DNA of 64,000 nucleotides. It comes from Yersinia vastinensis (GTDB taxonomy: Bacteria > Pseudomonadota > Gammaproteobacteria > Enterobacterales > Enterobacteriaceae). A model generated the notes under the pieces. The model was not told the DNA's origin. It saw only the letters and a program-made list of their open reading frames with translations, and did not search any database. Below, in pieces: positions 33,285 to 43,409 of this stretch (position 1 is the first letter of the stretch; every line of letters starts with the position of its first letter). The position numbers and the translations under genes were made by a program. The DNA lies in contig NZ_CACVAF010000010.1 of assembly GCF_902726565.1 (NCBI RefSeq), forward strand, positions 84,114-148,113, in the 5' to 3' direction.

Positions 33285-35306
33285 CTACGATTTTTTGGCT
33301 TTCTCTAGCTGGGCACGAATATTAGCCAAATGGCTCTGCCCTTTTTGCATCCGCTCTTGTGGGCTAACCACTTTACGTTCATTTTCCCATTTCAAATCGT
33401 CCTGCGGTAATTCCATCAAGAAACGGCTGGGTTCCGGCCGAATCAATTCACCATACTGACGCCGCTCTTTGCATAAGGTGAAAAACAGCTCGCGCTGCGC
33501 ACGGGTGATGCCCACATAGGCCAACCGCCGTTCTTCATCCACATTATCTTCATCAATGCTACTTTGGTGTGGTAACAACCCTTCTTCCATACCGACCAAA
33601 AATACATAAGGGAATTCCAACCCTTTTGAAGCATGTAACGTCATCAGTTGTACTTGATCCAACTCCTCGTCACTCTCTCCACGTTCCATCATGTCGCGCA
33701 GGGTAAAGCGCGTGACAACTTGGGTCAGTGTCATCGGCTCATTCAGTTCTGAGCCTTCCAACATTTCGGTCATCCAACTGAATAATAAATTGACGTTTTT
33801 CATCCTCATTTCAGCCGCTTTTGGGCTGGGAGAGGTTTCAAAGAGCCAACTCTCATAATCGATGCCGTGGATTAAATCCCGCACTGCTGCCACGGGTTCG
33901 CGATCCACCAGCTGGATAATACCGTCGATCCAATGCGTGAAACGCTGTAATGACTCCAGACCTCGGCCCTTTAAGTGCTCGCCAAGCCCTATATCAAAAC
34001 TGGCACGGAACAAGCTCTTATTACGCAAATTAGCCCATTCACCCAACTTTTGAATGGTCGCTGAACCTATTTCACGTTTTGGCGTATTCACAATACGCAA
34101 AAATGCACTGTCATCATCCTGATTGGTCAATACCCGTAGATAAGCCAGTAAATCCTTGATCTCTGGGCGAGAGAAAAACGAATCCCCCCCTGAAATACGA
34201 TAGGGGATACGGTTCTGCATCAGCAGCTTTTCAAACAGCCGTGACTGGTGATTGCCGCGATACAAAATGGCATAATCGCTGTACTGCGTCTTTTTGACAA
34301 AGTGATGAGCAATAAGCTCGCCAACCACCCTCTCAGCCTCATGATCTTCATTGTTGGCAGTAATGACTTTCAGCTCATCACCATATCCCAGCTCAGAAAA
34401 CAGTCGTTTTTCAAAAACATGGGGGTTGTTGGCAATCAAGATATTCGCCGCTTTTAGAATTCGGCCAGAAGAACGGTAATTCTGCTCCAGTTTGATCACC
34501 TGCAGCTGTGGGAAATCTTCATTCAGCAAGACTAAATTCTGTGGTCGTGCACCGCGCCATGAATAGATAGATTGATCATCATCACCCACCACAGTAAAAC
34601 GTGCCCGGCTACCCACCAATAATTTAACCATCTGATATTGGCTAGTGTTAGTGTCTTGGTATTCATCGACTAACAGATAACGCAGACGGTTTTGCCAACG
34701 CTCGCGCACTTCCAAATTATTTTGCAGCAACAACGTCGGTAAAGAGATCAAGTCATCAAAGTCCAGCACGTTGCAGGCTTTCAAATGGGCGTCATATAAG
34801 CCATAGCAATGGACAAATAGCTTATCGCGCTCAGATCGTGCCCGTGCCGCCGCAGCCATTGGCGAGAGCAAATCGTTTTTCCAGTTAGATATCTGAGATA
34901 TCAACTGTTGTAACAATGTTTTGTCGTCCTCCAACCACTTATGGGTCAGGTCTTTTAGTAGCCCCAACTGATCTTGTGCATCGAACAGCGAGAAGTTCGA
35001 TTTCATCCCCAGCGCGGCATACTCTTTTTTGATAATTTCTAGCCCCAACGTATGGAACGTCGCAATCATCAATCCCCGCGCCTCTTTACGCCCCAACGTT
35101 TGAGCCACGCGTTCTTTCATCTCACGTGCGGCTTTGTTGGTGAAGGTCACCGCAGCAATATGTTTGGGCTGATAACCACACTGGCGAATCAAATGGGCAA
35201 TCTTGTTTGTAATGACTCGAGTTTTGCCCGATCCCGCACCGGCCAACACCAGACAGGGTCCAGTGACGAATTCGACAGCTTGTTGTTGGCTGGGATTTAA
35301 TTGCAT
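33285..35306 (-). CDS. rep: ATP-dependent DNA helicase Rep
   Basis: An SF1A 3'-5' helicase of 673 residues, equal to E. coli Rep. It travels with the replisome and clears protein roadblocks. Motif I is AGAGSGKT (about residues 22-29), motif Ia [13 protein letters not shown], motif II DEYQDTN, motif [14 protein letters not shown], motif IV QNYRSS and motif [15 protein letters not shown]. The C-terminal tail after motif VI, which contacts DnaB, is present. It is convergent with pehX and divergent from ppiC. Confidence 0.99.
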   Translation of the reverse strand: MQLNPSQQQAVEFVTGPCLVLAGAGSGKTRVITNKIAHLIRQCGYQPKHIAAVTFTNKAAREMKERVAQTLGRKEARGLMIATFHTLGLEIIKKEYAALGMKSNFSLFDAQDQLGLLKDLTHKWLEDDKTLLQQLISQISNWKNDLLSPMAAAARARSERDKLFVHCYGLYDAHLKACNVLDFDDLISLPTLLLQNNLEVRERWQNRLRYLLVDEYQDTNTSQYQMVKLLVGSRARFTVVGDDDQSIYSWRGARPQNLVLLNEDFPQLQVIKLEQNYRSSGRILKAANILIANNPHVFEKRLFSELGYGDELKVITANNEDHEAERVVGELIAHHFVKKTQYSDYAILYRGNHQSRLFEKLLMQNRIPYRISGGDSFFSRPEIKDLLAYLRVLTNQDDDSAFLRIVNTPKREIGSATIQKLGEWANLRNKSLFRASFDIGLGEHLKGRGLESLQRFTHWIDGIIQLVDREPVAAVRDLIHGIDYESWLFETSPSPKAAEMRMKNVNLLFSWMTEMLEGSELNEPMTLTQVVTRFTLRDMMERGESDEELDQVQLMTLHASKGLEFPYVFLVGMEEGLLPHQSSIDEDNVDEERRLAYVGITRAQRELFFTLCKERRQYGELIRPEPSRFLMELPQDDLKWENERKVVSPQERMQKGQSHLANIRAQLEKAKKS

Positions 35307-35512
35307 GGCACTCAGAAGCTCTTGGGTTTACGGGGGTACAGGATTGTAGCAGAAAGTGGTTGATGAAAAAAAAACCGCCTGAGGTTTTTGATTTGTAAAA
35401 CCCAGCCCACAAAGACCCCATCACCGTCAAAATAGGCTACACTGGCGCGCTTCAAAACCCGATTGAAGATAACCTTCGTCCAAGACCCTATAAATTGATG
35501 GTGATTGTTACT

Positions 35513-35794
35513 ATGGCAAACAAAGCTTCCGCGCTGCACATTCTGGTTGATGATGAAAAGCAGGCAAACGATATTCTGGCACAGTTGAATAATGGTGCGA
35601 ACTTCCAGGAGTTAGCGAAAAAATTCTCTAACTGCCCGTCAAAACGTAACGGCGGTGATTTGGGCGAGTTTAATAAAGGGGATATGGTTCCTGCATTTGA
35701 TAAAGCGGTATTTAGCTGCGAATTATTGCAACCTTATGGCCCGGTTAAAACCCAATTCGGTTATCACATTATTAAAGTGTTATATCGTAATTAA
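35513..35794 (+). CDS. ppiC: Peptidyl-prolyl isomerase PpiC (parvulin)
   Basis: A 93-residue cytoplasmic parvulin. Family signatures ALHILV near the N-terminus, [21 protein letters not shown] in the middle and [14 protein letters not shown] at the end are complete. I start at MANKASALH (35513) because it gives the family's normal length. An upstream in-frame ATG adds six residues. It is divergent from rep, as in E. coli. Confidence 0.96.
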   Translation: MANKASALHILVDDEKQANDILAQLNNGANFQELAKKFSNCPSKRNGGDLGEFNKGDMVPAFDKAVFSCELLQPYGPVKTQFGYHIIKVLYRN

Positions 35795-36398
35795 ATTGCT
35801 CGCGCGCCACTTTATCGGTGGCGCAAATAATACTTATCGTCTCTCCATCCCCCACTGATGTAGCAGTGATAACAATACTTTTAATAACAATGCTGAAGTC
35901 ATATTAGCCTAGATAGCTGTATCTAGCATGACAGTAAAGTGCGAATTTAACGTTTAAAAAGGCATTTTAATTACATCCACAATGTCATTCTTAGTGGGAA
36001 AAACAGCCAAAAAATGAATTTAACGACAAAAACAACAAGAAAGATCTTATTAATTATTTTTTGGCGAATGGAAAAAACACTTTAAATACATAATGTTATA
36101 TTGAATTAACTTGCAATTTAACCCATGTAGGAACTTTCTCACATAAATTGGTTCGTTTGTCTTATGTCCAGCCCTGATTACTTTCTATATTATTCTCCTC
36201 ATCAAGTAATCGACGTGAACAGAATAACACTCACTAAATTACTTAAATTAAAGCATGTGGAAACTTGGCGAGTATAGTCGAATAGTATTCGTACATATAG
36301 TCATTAACCCACTTCATATTATTAAATTAAATACTCACTCATATTTTAAACCCGAGTGAAGGTTTGATTCATATCTAATTACTGTATTGGAGTTTTAA
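35795..36398. promoter_or_regulatory. Long AT-rich control region before the fimbrial operon
   Basis: 604 bp without a convincing gene. Just after ppiC (35804-35824) is a stem-loop GCGCCAC/GTGGCGC that may end ppiC transcription. The rest is strongly AT-rich, as expected of an H-NS-silenced fimbrial promoter. I see no inverted repeats of the fimS invertible type and no recombinase gene nearby. The pilin ribosome site TGGAG is 7 nt before the ATG at 36399. Confidence 0.6.
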
Positions 36399-36929
36399 AT
36401 GAATAAGATTACTTTGGCTATTGCATTATTCTCTGCGTCTGCAACTGTTGCTATGGCAGCCAGTAATAATACTATTACTTTCCAAGGGGAAGTCACAGCA
36501 CAAACCTGTTCAGTTACTGTCAACGGGGCTGATGCAAACCCAATGGTATTGTTGCCAACAGTATCAAGCAGCGATTTAGATACATCTGGTAAAACTGCCG
36601 GTAAAACTGCCTTTACACTGGGTGTTACAGGTTGTGCTCCTGGGGTTGATGACGTTAATATCAAAACTGTTTTCCTCGGCAACCAAGTTTCAGCTTCAGG
36701 TAACTTAAAGAATACAGGTACCGCATCAAACGTTGAGCTTCAATTGTTGAAAGACACCACCACAACAACAGGTATCGATCTAAATAGTGGTTTGGCACAA
36801 GATGGTATAGTGTTAAAAGCAGGTGAGACTTCAGCAGAACATGATTTTGCCGTTCAATATTATGCAACTGGTCAAGCAGCTCCTGGTTCTGTGATTGCAT
36901 CCGTACAATATGCCGTTTCTTACCTGTAA
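36399..36929 (+). CDS. Major fimbrial subunit, type 1-like pilin
   Basis: A 176-residue pilin. A signal peptide (about 1-20, ending VAMA) is followed by the donor strand and the fold ITFQGEVTAQTCSVTVNG. The two conserved cysteines (QTCSV and VTGCAP) form the pilin disulfide. The C-terminal beta strand ends VIASVQYAVSYL, with the penultimate Tyr of chaperone-usher pilins. It is first in a subunit-chaperone-usher-adhesin-chaperone operon and is separated from the chaperone by 181 bp with a hairpin, which would let the subunit be made in excess. Confidence 0.92.
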   Translation: MNKITLAIALFSASATVAMAASNNTITFQGEVTAQTCSVTVNGADANPMVLLPTVSSSDLDTSGKTAGKTAFTLGVTGCAPGVDDVNIKTVFLGNQVSASGNLKNTGTASNVELQLLKDTTTTTGIDLNSGLAQDGIVLKAGETSAEHDFAVQYYATGQAAPGSVIASVQYAVSYL

Positions 36930-36948
36930 TATCTGTATTACTGGATAG

Positions 36949-37041
36949 GATATCCTCAAAGTAAATTGGCGTTGCAGGAAGTCGCAAGCACAAAGATCCC
37001 GAAACACTTAGCAGTAAGTGATTCGGGTGAATGTGCGCAGC
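36949..37041. repeat. ERIC-like element between pilin and chaperone genes
   Basis: The sequence around GTTGCAGGAAGTCGCAAGC and TAAGTGATTCGGGTGA aligns with the enterobacterial repetitive intergenic consensus as I recall it. It forms a central hairpin (36998-37027): CCCGAAACACTTA, loop GCAG, TAAGTGATTCGGG. It appears degenerate and lacks one end. It is transcribed within the operon, so it may act as an attenuator or stability element between pilin and assembly genes. Confidence 0.68.
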
Positions 37042-37110
37042 GTCTTTTCTGCTGTGCCAAATACCGCCACCAATATAACTATTTCCCAGTCTTTTTCAGA
37101 GGGTATCCCC

Positions 37111-37842
37111 ATGACGCTTAATACACATAGCTACCGTTATCTGTTTATCGCTTTATTAATTTTTATGGGTATATCTTTTGCTAACGCCAGTGTAGTCATG
37201 AATGGTAGTCGCATTATATATTCGGCAGGCGAGAAAGAGCACAGTGTGCAATTAACTAATAATGATAACTTTCCTAATGCTGTTCAGGTTTGGCTAGACA
37301 GCGGTGATGATAAGTCAACACCAGAAACGGGCAAGGCACCTTTTATTGTTACACCTCCGTTCTTTCGTATGGAAGCACATGCCGGTCAAACATTACGACT
37401 GAAATATACAGGCAGCGGCTTACCGACAGACAGAGAATCCGTTTTCTACCTTAACTTTTTACAAGTTCCTCCCGTCAATAAAGCAGAAAAAAATAATAAA
37501 ATGTTAGTGTTGATGCGTAACCGCATTAAAGTATTTTATCGACCAGACAGCATTGTTGGCCAGGTTGATAAGGTCTCCAGCGCACTGACTTTTACTCTTC
37601 GTCAACAAGGTAAAGATGTCGTTGTGACGGGGAAAAACCCAACCGGCTTCTATGCCACTATTGCCAGCGGTGAAATTGTTGGTGGGGGTAAAAAACTGAA
37701 AATGAAATCAGAGATGATCCCACCTATGTCTCAAGCTCAATGGGTTATCCCAAATTCATCTGCACCTTCTAATGCCACGGTTAATTTCCTGATAGTCAAT
37801 GATTTCGGCGGGCAAGATACCGGCAGTTATAAAATTAAGTAG
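37111..37842 (+). CDS. Periplasmic fimbrial chaperone (first copy)
   Basis: A 243-residue PapD-like chaperone that caps pilin subunits by donor-strand complementation. The signal peptide ends near residue 27 (ISFANA). Hallmarks are SVVMNGSRIIYSAGEKEHSVQLTN, VWLDSG, FIVTPPFFRMEAHAGQTLRL and the motif LPTDRESVFYLNF, with IKVFYRP in the F1-G1 region. I start at the ATG at 37111 (MTLNTHSYR), which has an AGAGGG site. The upstream open frame has none. It lies 24 bp before the usher. Confidence 0.92.
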   Translation: MTLNTHSYRYLFIALLIFMGISFANASVVMNGSRIIYSAGEKEHSVQLTNNDNFPNAVQVWLDSGDDKSTPETGKAPFIVTPPFFRMEAHAGQTLRLKYTGSGLPTDRESVFYLNFLQVPPVNKAEKNNKMLVLMRNRIKVFYRPDSIVGQVDKVSSALTFTLRQQGKDVVVTGKNPTGFYATIASGEIVGGGKKLKMKSEMIPPMSQAQWVIPNSSAPSNATVNFLIVNDFGGQDTGSYKIK

Positions 37843-37866
37843 TACCTTTCCGGCGAAGGAATATTT

Positions 37867-40533
37867 ATGAGAGTTACTCAGGTTAATCTAAAAAAGACGT
37901 TCTCTGGCCGTAAGAAAGCATTAACGTTATGTATGACTTTAGTCTTACATGTTGATGCAGTATTGGCCCAAGAAGAATCACAAAATCTTGAATTTGATGA
38001 GTCTCTCTTTTTAGGTACAAAATTCGCATCAGGTTTGGATCAACTGAATAAAGAAAATTCTGTTACCGCCGGAAGTTACGATGCAGTCGATGTTTTAGTG
38101 AATAACAGACCATTAAAGCGTACGACAATTAAATTTGTTAAGAATGCTGACTCATCAGAAGTTTACCCCTGCCTGAGTGATGAATTTTTAACTGCGGCAG
38201 GTATTGAGCTAACCAATAAAGATAATATTGCGCCTCAAAAATCACCTACGGCTGAGGTAGAATCCATTCCCTCAGATTCGGAGGCTTCCTCAACAGAGCA
38301 ATGCGTACCACTCGCCGAAAGGATAAAGGGAGCCTCTTTCCATTTTGATCAGGCTAAATTACGTTTAGAGCTGTCAATTCCACAGGCCTTATTACAAAAA
38401 CGGCCTCGCGGTTTTATTGAGCGAAGCGAGTGGGAAGAAGGCGAAAAACTCGCATTCGTTAATTACAGCGCTAACTTTTATCGCAGCGACACAAAATCCC
38501 AATTGCAAAATAGCACTTCTGATTATGGATTTCTGGGTTTAAAAAGTGGCCTGAATTTAGGATTGTGGCAAATACGCCAACAATCAAACGTGCGTTATTC
38601 CGATAATAATAATGGCAGCGATACTCAGTGGAATAATATTCGTACCTACCTGCAACGCCCTATCCCACAACTGGATAGCCAGTTAACGCTGGGTGAAACA
38701 TTTACCGACAGTACGTTATTCGGCACCATGTCTTTCCGTGGGGCGAAAATGGCGACCGACCAACGCATGTGGCCTGAGTCAATGCGCGGCTTTGCTCCTG
38801 AAGTCCGTGGTGTTGCCAGTACCAATGCGCGGGTGATTATTCGCCAGAATGGGCGTGAAATTTATGAAACTAACGTCGCTCCCGGCCCCTTTGTTATTAA
38901 TGATTTGTATAGCACCACCAGCCAGGGTGATCTCAATGTTGAGGTAATAGAGGCCAATGGTAGCCGCTCGACATTTACTGTGCCATTCAGCGCAGTACCT
39001 GATTCAATGCGCCCGGGAGTGAGCCGTTATAGTGCCGTTGTTGGCGAGTCCCGCGACTTCAGCGATATCGATAACTATTTCACCGACTTTACCTATGAGC
39101 GCGGCCTGACTAACCAGCTAACAGCCAACAGTGGCCTACGTTTAGCAAAAGATTACACTGCCGTCCTGGCCGGTGGGGTACTCGGTACGCCAATTGGGGC
39201 CTTTGGCCTTAATACCACATACTCTCACGCCAAAGTTGAAGATGATCAGACTCAGGATGGCTGGCGGATGCAGGCAACGTATAGCCAGACATTCAGTGAA
39301 ACGGGGACGACATTCTCATTGGCGGGATATCGCTATTCAACCAAAGGGTATCGTGATTTAAACGATGTGTTCGGTGTTCGTTCCGTGCAAAAAAATGGCG
39401 GGACATGGGACTCATCTACCTATAAACAACGCAGCCAATTTACCACCACAATCAACCAGAACTTGGGGCGATTTGGTCAACTGTTCGCCTCTGCCTCTAC
39501 CAGTGATTATTATAACGATACGCAGAGAGACACCCAATTACAGTTAGGTTATTCAAATAGTTATCGAGATATCAGTTACAACGTGGCCATCAGTCGTCAG
39601 CGCAGTGTGTATACCTCAACAATGTTTGATTGGGAGAATGATGACACCAATGAGAACACAACAACAACGCGCTACGGCAATACTGAAAATATTGCGACGT
39701 TAACGGTGTCTATTCCGCTAAATATAGGTAATCGAAATCAATATTTATCTATGTCCGCCAATCGTAATCCGAAAAGTGGTAATAACTACCAGACGTCATT
39801 ATCGGGGGCTGCTGGCGAACGCAATAGTTTTAACTATTCCGTCAATGCAGGCTACGACGACAGTAATATCAGCAGCAGCTCGACAAGTTGGGGGGCCAAT
39901 GTGCAACAGCAATTCCCTAATGCGACAGTTAATGGCAGTTATTCACGTGGCAGTAATTACACCCAATATGGTGCAGGGGCTCGTGGCGCGGCAGTAATAC
40001 ATAGCAAGGGTGTGACACTTGGGCCTTATCTGGGTGAAACCTTTGGCTTAATTGAAGCTGATGGTGCCCAAGGGGCGACGGTTCGTAATGCGCAAGGGGC
40101 AAGAATTGATAATAACGGTTTTGCTCTGGTCCCAGCGTTAACGCCGTATAATTACAATACAATCGCTTTAGATACCAAAGGTATTAATCGCAACACTGAG
40201 CTAAAAGAAAATCAAGGCCGCGTTGTGCCATATGCAGGGGCCGCAGTAAAAGTAAAATTCGAAACATTGACGGGTTATGCGGTATTAATTCAAACCCAAA
40301 CCGCTAATGACGAAGGATTACCTCTGGGTGCAGATGTGTATAACAGCGAAGATGAAATTGTCGGTATGGTAGGTCAAGGCAACCAGATCTATGCACGTGT
40401 AAAAGATAATAAGGGTTCACTTTATGTCCGCTGGGGTGAAAACAGCGGTGAGCAATGTGAATTGCCTTATGCTTTTGGTCGCCAAGATACCGAGCAAGAT
40501 ATTATCCATATAACAGGCAGTTGCCGCCGTTAA
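37867..40533 (+). CDS. Outer-membrane fimbrial usher
   Basis: An 888-residue usher (FimD/PapC family) that forms the pilus secretion pore. The signal peptide ends near residue 34 (AVLAQ). It is followed by the N-terminal chaperone-binding domain, the 24-strand barrel with a plug, and C-terminal domains ending GEQCELPYAFG...ITGSC with the conserved cysteine pair. The signature GVASTNARVIIRQNGREIYETNVAPGPFVINDLY is complete. The N-terminal domain carries an acidic, Ser-rich linker (about residues 120-145). The next gene starts within or just after its stop. Confidence 0.95.
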   Translation: MRVTQVNLKKTFSGRKKALTLCMTLVLHVDAVLAQEESQNLEFDESLFLGTKFASGLDQLNKENSVTAGSYDAVDVLVNNRPLKRTTIKFVKNADSSEVYPCLSDEFLTAAGIELTNKDNIAPQKSPTAEVESIPSDSEASSTEQCVPLAERIKGASFHFDQAKLRLELSIPQALLQKRPRGFIERSEWEEGEKLAFVNYSANFYRSDTKSQLQNSTSDYGFLGLKSGLNLGLWQIRQQSNVRYSDNNNGSDTQWNNIRTYLQRPIPQLDSQLTLGETFTDSTLFGTMSFRGAKMATDQRMWPESMRGFAPEVRGVASTNARVIIRQNGREIYETNVAPGPFVINDLYSTTSQGDLNVEVIEANGSRSTFTVPFSAVPDSMRPGVSRYSAVVGESRDFSDIDNYFTDFTYERGLTNQLTANSGLRLAKDYTAVLAGGVLGTPIGAFGLNTTYSHAKVEDDQTQDGWRMQATYSQTFSETGTTFSLAGYRYSTKGYRDLNDVFGVRSVQKNGGTWDSSTYKQRSQFTTTINQNLGRFGQLFASASTSDYYNDTQRDTQLQLGYSNSYRDISYNVAISRQRSVYTSTMFDWENDDTNENTTTTRYGNTENIATLTVSIPLNIGNRNQYLSMSANRNPKSGNNYQTSLSGAAGERNSFNYSVNAGYDDSNISSSSTSWGANVQQQFPNATVNGSYSRGSNYTQYGAGARGAAVIHSKGVTLGPYLGETFGLIEADGAQGATVRNAQGARIDNNGFALVPALTPYNYNTIALDTKGINRNTELKENQGRVVPYAGAAVKVKFETLTGYAVLIQTQTANDEGLPLGADVYNSEDEIVGMVGQGNQIYARVKDNKGSLYVRWGENSGEQCELPYAFGRQDTEQDIIHITGSCRR

Positions 40534-40538
40534 CAATT

Positions 40539-41918
40539 ATGAGAAAAATAATGTTAAGACCAACAAAGCAGTTAATATCTTGCGAAGTCTCACGGCCAGC
40601 TACCGCAGTCAGTCATCGTTATCCGCCCCTACTGGCGGGTGTGATGCTATTTATTGGCCTCTGCAGTACATCGGCATGGTCTGCCTGCACCAAAATTACC
40701 CTGCAAAGCCAGCTTGGGGCTGGTGATGGTACAGCAAGTGCGTGGGCCGGTTCTCTGGATTACAATAATGGGTCACTCGGTTTGCCGGGGGTTATTGACC
40801 TTAGCACCAATGCCAACTTTCAACCGGATGGCACACTATTAGCAGCTGCCACATCAAACTTTACGACCTTTGCTTTAAATACCGGTTATGACCCTGAGCG
40901 GGTGCTATTCCGCTGTGAGGCGGCCGATGTTGATCAGCTCTTTGAAATGTATGCCACTAACGGCGATAACGATTTTGGCGGCAAGAATGAAGATGGAAAT
41001 ATTGCAGGCAACGTTCCTTCTGGTTTTGCCACCTATGTCCGCAATGTTGTTATCAGACTTACAAACTTATCCACCGGTGAGTATTACTCCCGGTTATGGA
41101 AAGGCCGTCGCTTAACGGATCTTGATACGGATAGCTCTGGGCGTATCTTGGTCAAAGCCAAGAATTTCAGTAACTTGTATACTGAGCTATTTCGCGTTGA
41201 CTATGCCCGAGCCTCAACAAATAATGCGGCCTCTTATGCCTACGCCTATACCCAGCCCAATGCCTATATCGCGTTTAAAGGACCGGGCATCAGTGGCCCA
41301 ATTGAAGGCACTGACTCGGTAGCTAACTGGCCCGGTTGGTATGGTACTTGGCCGGCATCCATAGGGCTGTATAATTATGTGACTTTCCGCCGAACTACAA
41401 TTTGTGCCGTCACTAATTTTACACCGACAGTAATATTGCCCCGTATCTCGGTGGCAGAACTCAATGGCGGTAATACCAGTTCGGCTGAATTTAGTGTGGA
41501 CTTTCAGTGCCAGACCGGTATTACCTCTGGAGTTACCGCAGGTACAGTCGCAATGGGCTTTCTGGTTCCCGCAGCAAATGCAGCGAAAGCCCAAGCATTG
41601 GGGTTAATGAATGGTAGCGGCGGGATCAGCCATTTAGTTTCTGATAATTATGGCACCTCTGGAACCGCAAGCGGTGTTGGGATCCGTATTTACCGTAATA
41701 ATAATCCGATCAATCTGTTATCAAAAAATGTCACACTAACCGGCAACGATGGTGGCTGGTATGGCATTTTCCAAGGCGCACAAGAAGTCACTGGCGCCGT
41801 GACCGGAGGCAATAGTTACACTGAGAATTTTCGGGCTGAGTTAAGCAAAATCAGCGGACAAACTGTGACGCCAGGAGCTGTGAATGCGCATGCGCAAGTG
41901 GTTATCCGTATCCAATAA
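40539..41918 (+). CDS. Two-domain fimbrial tip adhesin
   Basis: A 459-residue secreted protein, far longer than a pilin. It has an N-terminal receptor-binding-like domain (about 50-290) and a C-terminal pilin domain whose last strand reads HAQVVIRIQ. The signal sequence is long, with hydrophobic core LLAGVMLFIGLCSTSAWSA. Start choice is uncertain, with ATG at 40539 or 40551, neither with a strong ribosome site. Gene order (after the usher) and size argue for the tip adhesin. The binding target cannot be read from sequence. Confidence 0.82.
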   Translation: MRKIMLRPTKQLISCEVSRPATAVSHRYPPLLAGVMLFIGLCSTSAWSACTKITLQSQLGAGDGTASAWAGSLDYNNGSLGLPGVIDLSTNANFQPDGTLLAAATSNFTTFALNTGYDPERVLFRCEAADVDQLFEMYATNGDNDFGGKNEDGNIAGNVPSGFATYVRNVVIRLTNLSTGEYYSRLWKGRRLTDLDTDSSGRILVKAKNFSNLYTELFRVDYARASTNNAASYAYAYTQPNAYIAFKGPGISGPIEGTDSVANWPGWYGTWPASIGLYNYVTFRRTTICAVTNFTPTVILPRISVAELNGGNTSSAEFSVDFQCQTGITSGVTAGTVAMGFLVPAANAAKAQALGLMNGSGGISHLVSDNYGTSGTASGVGIRIYRNNNPINLLSKNVTLTGNDGGWYGIFQGAQEVTGAVTGGNSYTENFRAELSKISGQTVTPGAVNAHAQVVIRIQ

Positions 41919-42651
41919 TATCCTTTTCAAACGCGTAAATAGTGGGATTGCAAGTTTGCTGTTCTTGCTTATGGTGACTTGGAGCCTGCCCACCATGGCA
42001 AGCGTGATTGCAGAAAAGACCCGTATTATCTTCAGCGGAGGCAGCACTGAAGAGTCACTGCAACTGGTTAACAGCAATAACTATCCGGTAGCAGTTCAGG
42101 TTTGGGTGGATGATGGTAATTTGATGGCAACACCGGAGAAAGCCATTTCCCCTGTATTGGTGCTCCCACCGCTGTTTCGGCTACAACCACAGGCGCAACG
42201 CAGCCTGCGGCTGATTTTATCCGGGGCCAGTAAATTACCGACGGATAGGGAATCTGCATTTTGGCTCAATGTTTACGAAATCCCTCCCAAAACCGTGACT
42301 AAAGTTGAAGATGAATCTTTCGTCACCTTGGCTTTGCGCATGCAATATAAAGTATTTTATCGGCCAAATAATTTATCTGCGCCGGGGGATACACTGAGTA
42401 AAGCATTAACCTTTACTTTGGTGCGTAATGATAATACTGCTTTGGTTAAAGTTAATAACCCGACGCCTTATTATGCGTCATTAGCTTCTCTGACATTAGG
42501 TTCGGCAGAAAGTCTACCGGATATGATAGCGCCTTTTTCAACGCTCGATTTTCCACTCAACCGCGCACCACTCGCCGGCAGTAATACCGTCAATTTCGTC
42601 TTAATTGATGATTTAGGTAACTCGAAAGTATTCAGTAGCCATTTGAAGTAA
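41884..42651 (+). CDS. Periplasmic fimbrial chaperone (second copy)
   Basis: A 255-residue PapD-like chaperone, paralogous to the first copy but clearly diverged. Motifs include RIIFSGGSTEESLQLVNSNNYPVAVQVWVDDG, VLPPLFRLQPQAQRSLRL, LPTDRESAFWLNV and YKVFYRP. Its ATG at 41884 lies inside the end of the adhesin gene, overlapping it by 35 bp. An AGGAG site sits 6 nt upstream, so translation is likely coupled. A chaperone placed next to the adhesin may be dedicated to it. Confidence 0.9.
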   Translation: MRMRKWLSVSNNILFKRVNSGIASLLFLLMVTWSLPTMASVIAEKTRIIFSGGSTEESLQLVNSNNYPVAVQVWVDDGNLMATPEKAISPVLVLPPLFRLQPQAQRSLRLILSGASKLPTDRESAFWLNVYEIPPKTVTKVEDESFVTLALRMQYKVFYRPNNLSAPGDTLSKALTFTLVRNDNTALVKVNNPTPYYASLASLTLGSAESLPDMIAPFSTLDFPLNRAPLAGSNTVNFVLIDDLGNSKVFSSHLK

Positions 42652-42676
42652 AGCAGTGAGTTCGGATTAATCAGCG

Positions 42677-42708
42677 CCCCAATGTTGGATAGCCATCTGG
42701 CATTGGGG
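42677..42708. terminator. Hairpin between the fimbrial operon and the Q-like gene
   Basis: CCCCAATG faces CATTGGGG, and the inner sequence continues the stem with wobble pairs for about 14 bp around loop AGCC. It lies between two convergent genes and can end both transcripts. No long T run. Confidence 0.6.
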
Positions 42709-42736
42709 TTAGTGAGTTACAATAAATACGCTAATA

Positions 42737-43102
42737 TTATCTCCTACACATTTCCAGTGAAACTTTCGATTGCGTTATACAACCATCAATAAAGCTCTCA
42801 GCAATTTGTAATTGACTTCTTATTTCGCGCTCATCACATTTCTTTAATCTGGCAATAGCACATTTGGATTGGCCATAAACATAATGACGAAGAATAAGCT
42901 CTAATCCGCTTTCTTTAGAAGCATGCTGTAAGTTACCAAGAATATTATCTATTATAAGCCCGTCATTATCGCAGCAAGGCTCAATTTTTCGCCGTATCGC
43001 AGTCGCACCCTTAAATCCACTCGCAATATGTGGATAATCAAGATGAGAATGATCTCTGGCCCAGACGCCCCAACGTGCCAGAACAGTTTTAATATCATTC
43101 AT
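42737..43102 (-). CDS. Phage antitermination protein Q-like protein
   Basis: A 121-residue protein resembling the Q antiterminator family of lambdoid phages (Phage_antitermQ). The pattern VLARWGVWARDHSHLDYP, IASGFKGA, CCDNDGLIIDNIL, YVYGQSKCAIARL and AESFIDGCI follows that family. In phages Q binds DNA at the late promoter and makes polymerase read through terminators. Here it has no phage neighbours. It starts at ATG 43102 with an AAGGAG site 9 nt upstream. It sits downstream of the toxin-immunity cassettes on the same strand. It may be a phage remnant or a captured regulator. Confidence 0.75.
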   Translation of the reverse strand: MNDIKTVLARWGVWARDHSHLDYPHIASGFKGATAIRRKIEPCCDNDGLIIDNILGNLQHASKESGLELILRHYVYGQSKCAIARLKKCDEREIRSQLQIAESFIDGCITQSKVSLEMCRR

Positions 43103-43409
43103 AACTTATCTCCTTAATATATTTTAAAATTAGAATTAACAGTCTATATAAATAAACAATCATTACTAAATAGCGAAGAGCTTACTATAAGAAAATTAAC
43201 ATATTAGTTTTGAGACCTATGCAAAAAAACCAGGCAATAGCATTAGTAAAAAACAGTATTTATTTACTGGCGACATATTAAAATTATGTTTTGCATAGTT
43301 GTATAAAAATAATTCATTATAAAAGTAAATAGATGATTGAGTAATTAATCACTATAAAATATGCAATCCAATCAAAGCAGAGGCTTGCATTATAACTTAA
43401 TGACCGAGT
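43103..43409. other. AT-rich intergenic region
   Basis: 307 bp between the Q-like gene and the first immunity gene. It is very AT-rich, with several short runs such as TATAAAAATAATTCATTATAAAA. I find no gene, tRNA or clear terminator in it. It is the likely promoter area of the Q-like gene. Confidence 0.5.

Noticed and set aside
35795..36398. Phase-variable invertible promoter for the fimbrial operon
   Set aside because: I could not find paired inverted repeats of fimS type or a nearby recombinase gene. XerC at the window start is unrelated and far away.
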